A stretch of DNA of 64,000 nt from Nostoc sp. ATCC 43529 (GTDB lineage Bacteria; Cyanobacteriota; Cyanobacteriia; Cyanobacteriales; Nostocaceae), in contig LWTK01000094.1 in the NCBI GenBank assembly GCA_003326205.1, positions 124,001 through 188,000 on the forward strand. Direction: 5' to 3'. A model generated the notes under the pieces. That model saw only the letters and a program-made list of their open reading frames with translations. It ran no database searches and was not told the DNA's origin. Made by a program: the position numbers and the translations under genes. This document shows positions 62,952-64,000 of the stretch, one piece after another; the first letter of the stretch is position 1, and every line of letters begins with the position of its first letter.

Positions 62952-63147
62952 GGGAAATTAACTTTAACAGTCAGCGATTGTTGGGGATAGTGCCTGCACT
63001 TGTAAACTAGAACCATAGGTCTATCACAGTTTGACGTTTTTTTTTAACAATTTTGTTACCTTTGTAGCTTGCAAAATCGGCAAAGATAGTCTTGTACGGT
63101 TGCAAGTCTGGCTAATGTTGAGTTTTGCGTTTATTTTACTCGCAAGG

Positions 63148-63230
63148 AGTCAGAAGTCAGAAGTTAGGAGTCAGGAGTCAGAAGTCAGAATTCAGAACTC
63201 AGAAGTCACGAGTTATAAGTCAGAATAATT
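63148..63230. repeat. Heptanucleotide array (gtcagaa/gtcagga)n; inverted short copy at 63360-63393
   Basis: gtcagaagtcagaagttaggagtcaggagtcagaagtcagaattcagaactcagaagtcacgag; ctgaattctgactcctgaattctgactcc. Confidence 0.85.
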
Positions 63231-63423
63231 TTATGTGACTAGCTGATAAATTGTCTTTTAGAGTCTGAACGCCTCCGATTGAGCTAACGCTCCTTGTAGG
63301 CTAAACCAATAACAAATCTTATCCAATTTAAACTCCTTCTCCTGATATGTGAAGTCCTTCTGAATTCTGACTCCTGAATTCTGACTCCTTTTGACTGATT
63401 TTTCCACAACCAAAGAATTAGCA

Positions 63424-63660
63424 ATGACAGCAGCAAACCAAAAACCCTCAGATAACCCCCCATCCAATCTGGATTTCTTTAGCATTCCCCAATCGTTCCT
63501 CCTGCAAATAGGTACAGCGTCTATGGTACTGCTGCTGGTTACACAAAAAGCTACAGTAAAGGCATTAGAAGCTATGGGGGAAGCTAGTGAAGAATTATTT
63601 CGAGGCGATCGCTTACCCATTCTCGACTTCCCAGACGATAACGAAACTGAACGAACTTAG
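63424..63660 (+). CDS. Small hypothetical protein with one hydrophobic segment
   Basis: MTAANQKPSDNPPSNLDFFSIPQSFLLQIGTASMVLLLVTQKATVKALEAMGEASEELFRGDRLPILDFPDDNETERT. Confidence 0.6.
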   Translation: MTAANQKPSDNPPSNLDFFSIPQSFLLQIGTASMVLLLVTQKATVKALEAMGEASEELFRGDRLPILDFPDDNETERT

Positions 63661-63762
63661 AAAATATACATCGAACAATTATCTGCTCAGGAAGAACATC
63701 GTGAGCGCCGAGTGCAAAACCTACAAGTGTAAACAGTAATTGGCTTTACAATCATCAAGAAT

Positions 63763-64000
63763 ATGAGTTCCCTTTTATACTCTTCATCGCAAACTGCGGA
63801 TATATACCCGGTGTCGGAATTATTTTTGCGTCATCGGCTACAGGTAGTGGAAGAATTGTGGGAGTCAGTTCTGAGGCAAGAATGCGGCCAAAACATGGTA
63901 GATCTGTTGCGGCAATTGCGGGATTTGTGTTCGCCAGAAGGACAAACAACAAATGACCAAGCCTCTTCAGCTGTCAAGTTGATCGAACAACTCAACATCA
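63763..64000 (+). CDS. ppc: Phosphoenolpyruvate carboxylase, N-terminal fragment (runs off window)
   Basis: MSSLLYSSSQTADIYPVSELFLRHRLQVVEELWESVLRQECGQNMVDLLRQLRDLCSPEGQTTNDQ..., cyanobacterial PEPC N-terminus. Confidence 0.9.
   Translation, partial: MSSLLYSSSQTADIYPVSELFLRHRLQVVEELWESVLRQECGQNMVDLLRQLRDLCSPEGQTTNDQASSAVKLIEQLNI

Overview
This is a cyanobacterial chromosomal window, most likely filamentous and Nostocales-like. The basis is psbA, apcD, ccmK, DUF3038/DUF4335 and DUF1574 genes, frequent GCGATCGC (HIP1) sites and heptanucleotide intergenic arrays. Most of it is ordinary core genome: pgi (partial), a branched-chain/neutral amino-acid ABC permease and ATPase, ccmK3/ccmK4-like BMC genes, pstSCAB, bioY, lspA, an FHA-PBP1 fusion, apt, purF, purL, apcD, rlmD-like, asnS, groES-groEL with CIRCE, the ureDAB-(DUF1349)-ureC cluster, corA, psbA, an MBOAT/DUF1574 pair and ppc (partial). 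I found no CRISPR array, tRNA or rRNA, and no clear previously undescribed system. The items most worth checking are: (i) a ~130 bp MITE-like insertion that splits a Uma2 gene, next to a decayed duplicate of the livG Walker-B region; (ii) TnpB zinc-ribbon and HicB remnants missed by the ORF track; (iii) tandem DUF2087/ArsR-type paralogs sharing a palindromic operator, one overlapping an HNH gene tail-to-tail; (iv) a DUF1349 gene inside the urease operon; (v) a four-repeat + TM + SGNH-like DUF1574 protein beside an MBOAT acyltransferase; (vi) a 660-aa Gly-rich repeat protein; (vii) heptanucleotide arrays, often in facing inverted arms, at many gene ends; (viii) a ~75 bp element in inverted copies 10 kb apart. 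All calls were made by eye from sequence and translations; no searches were run.
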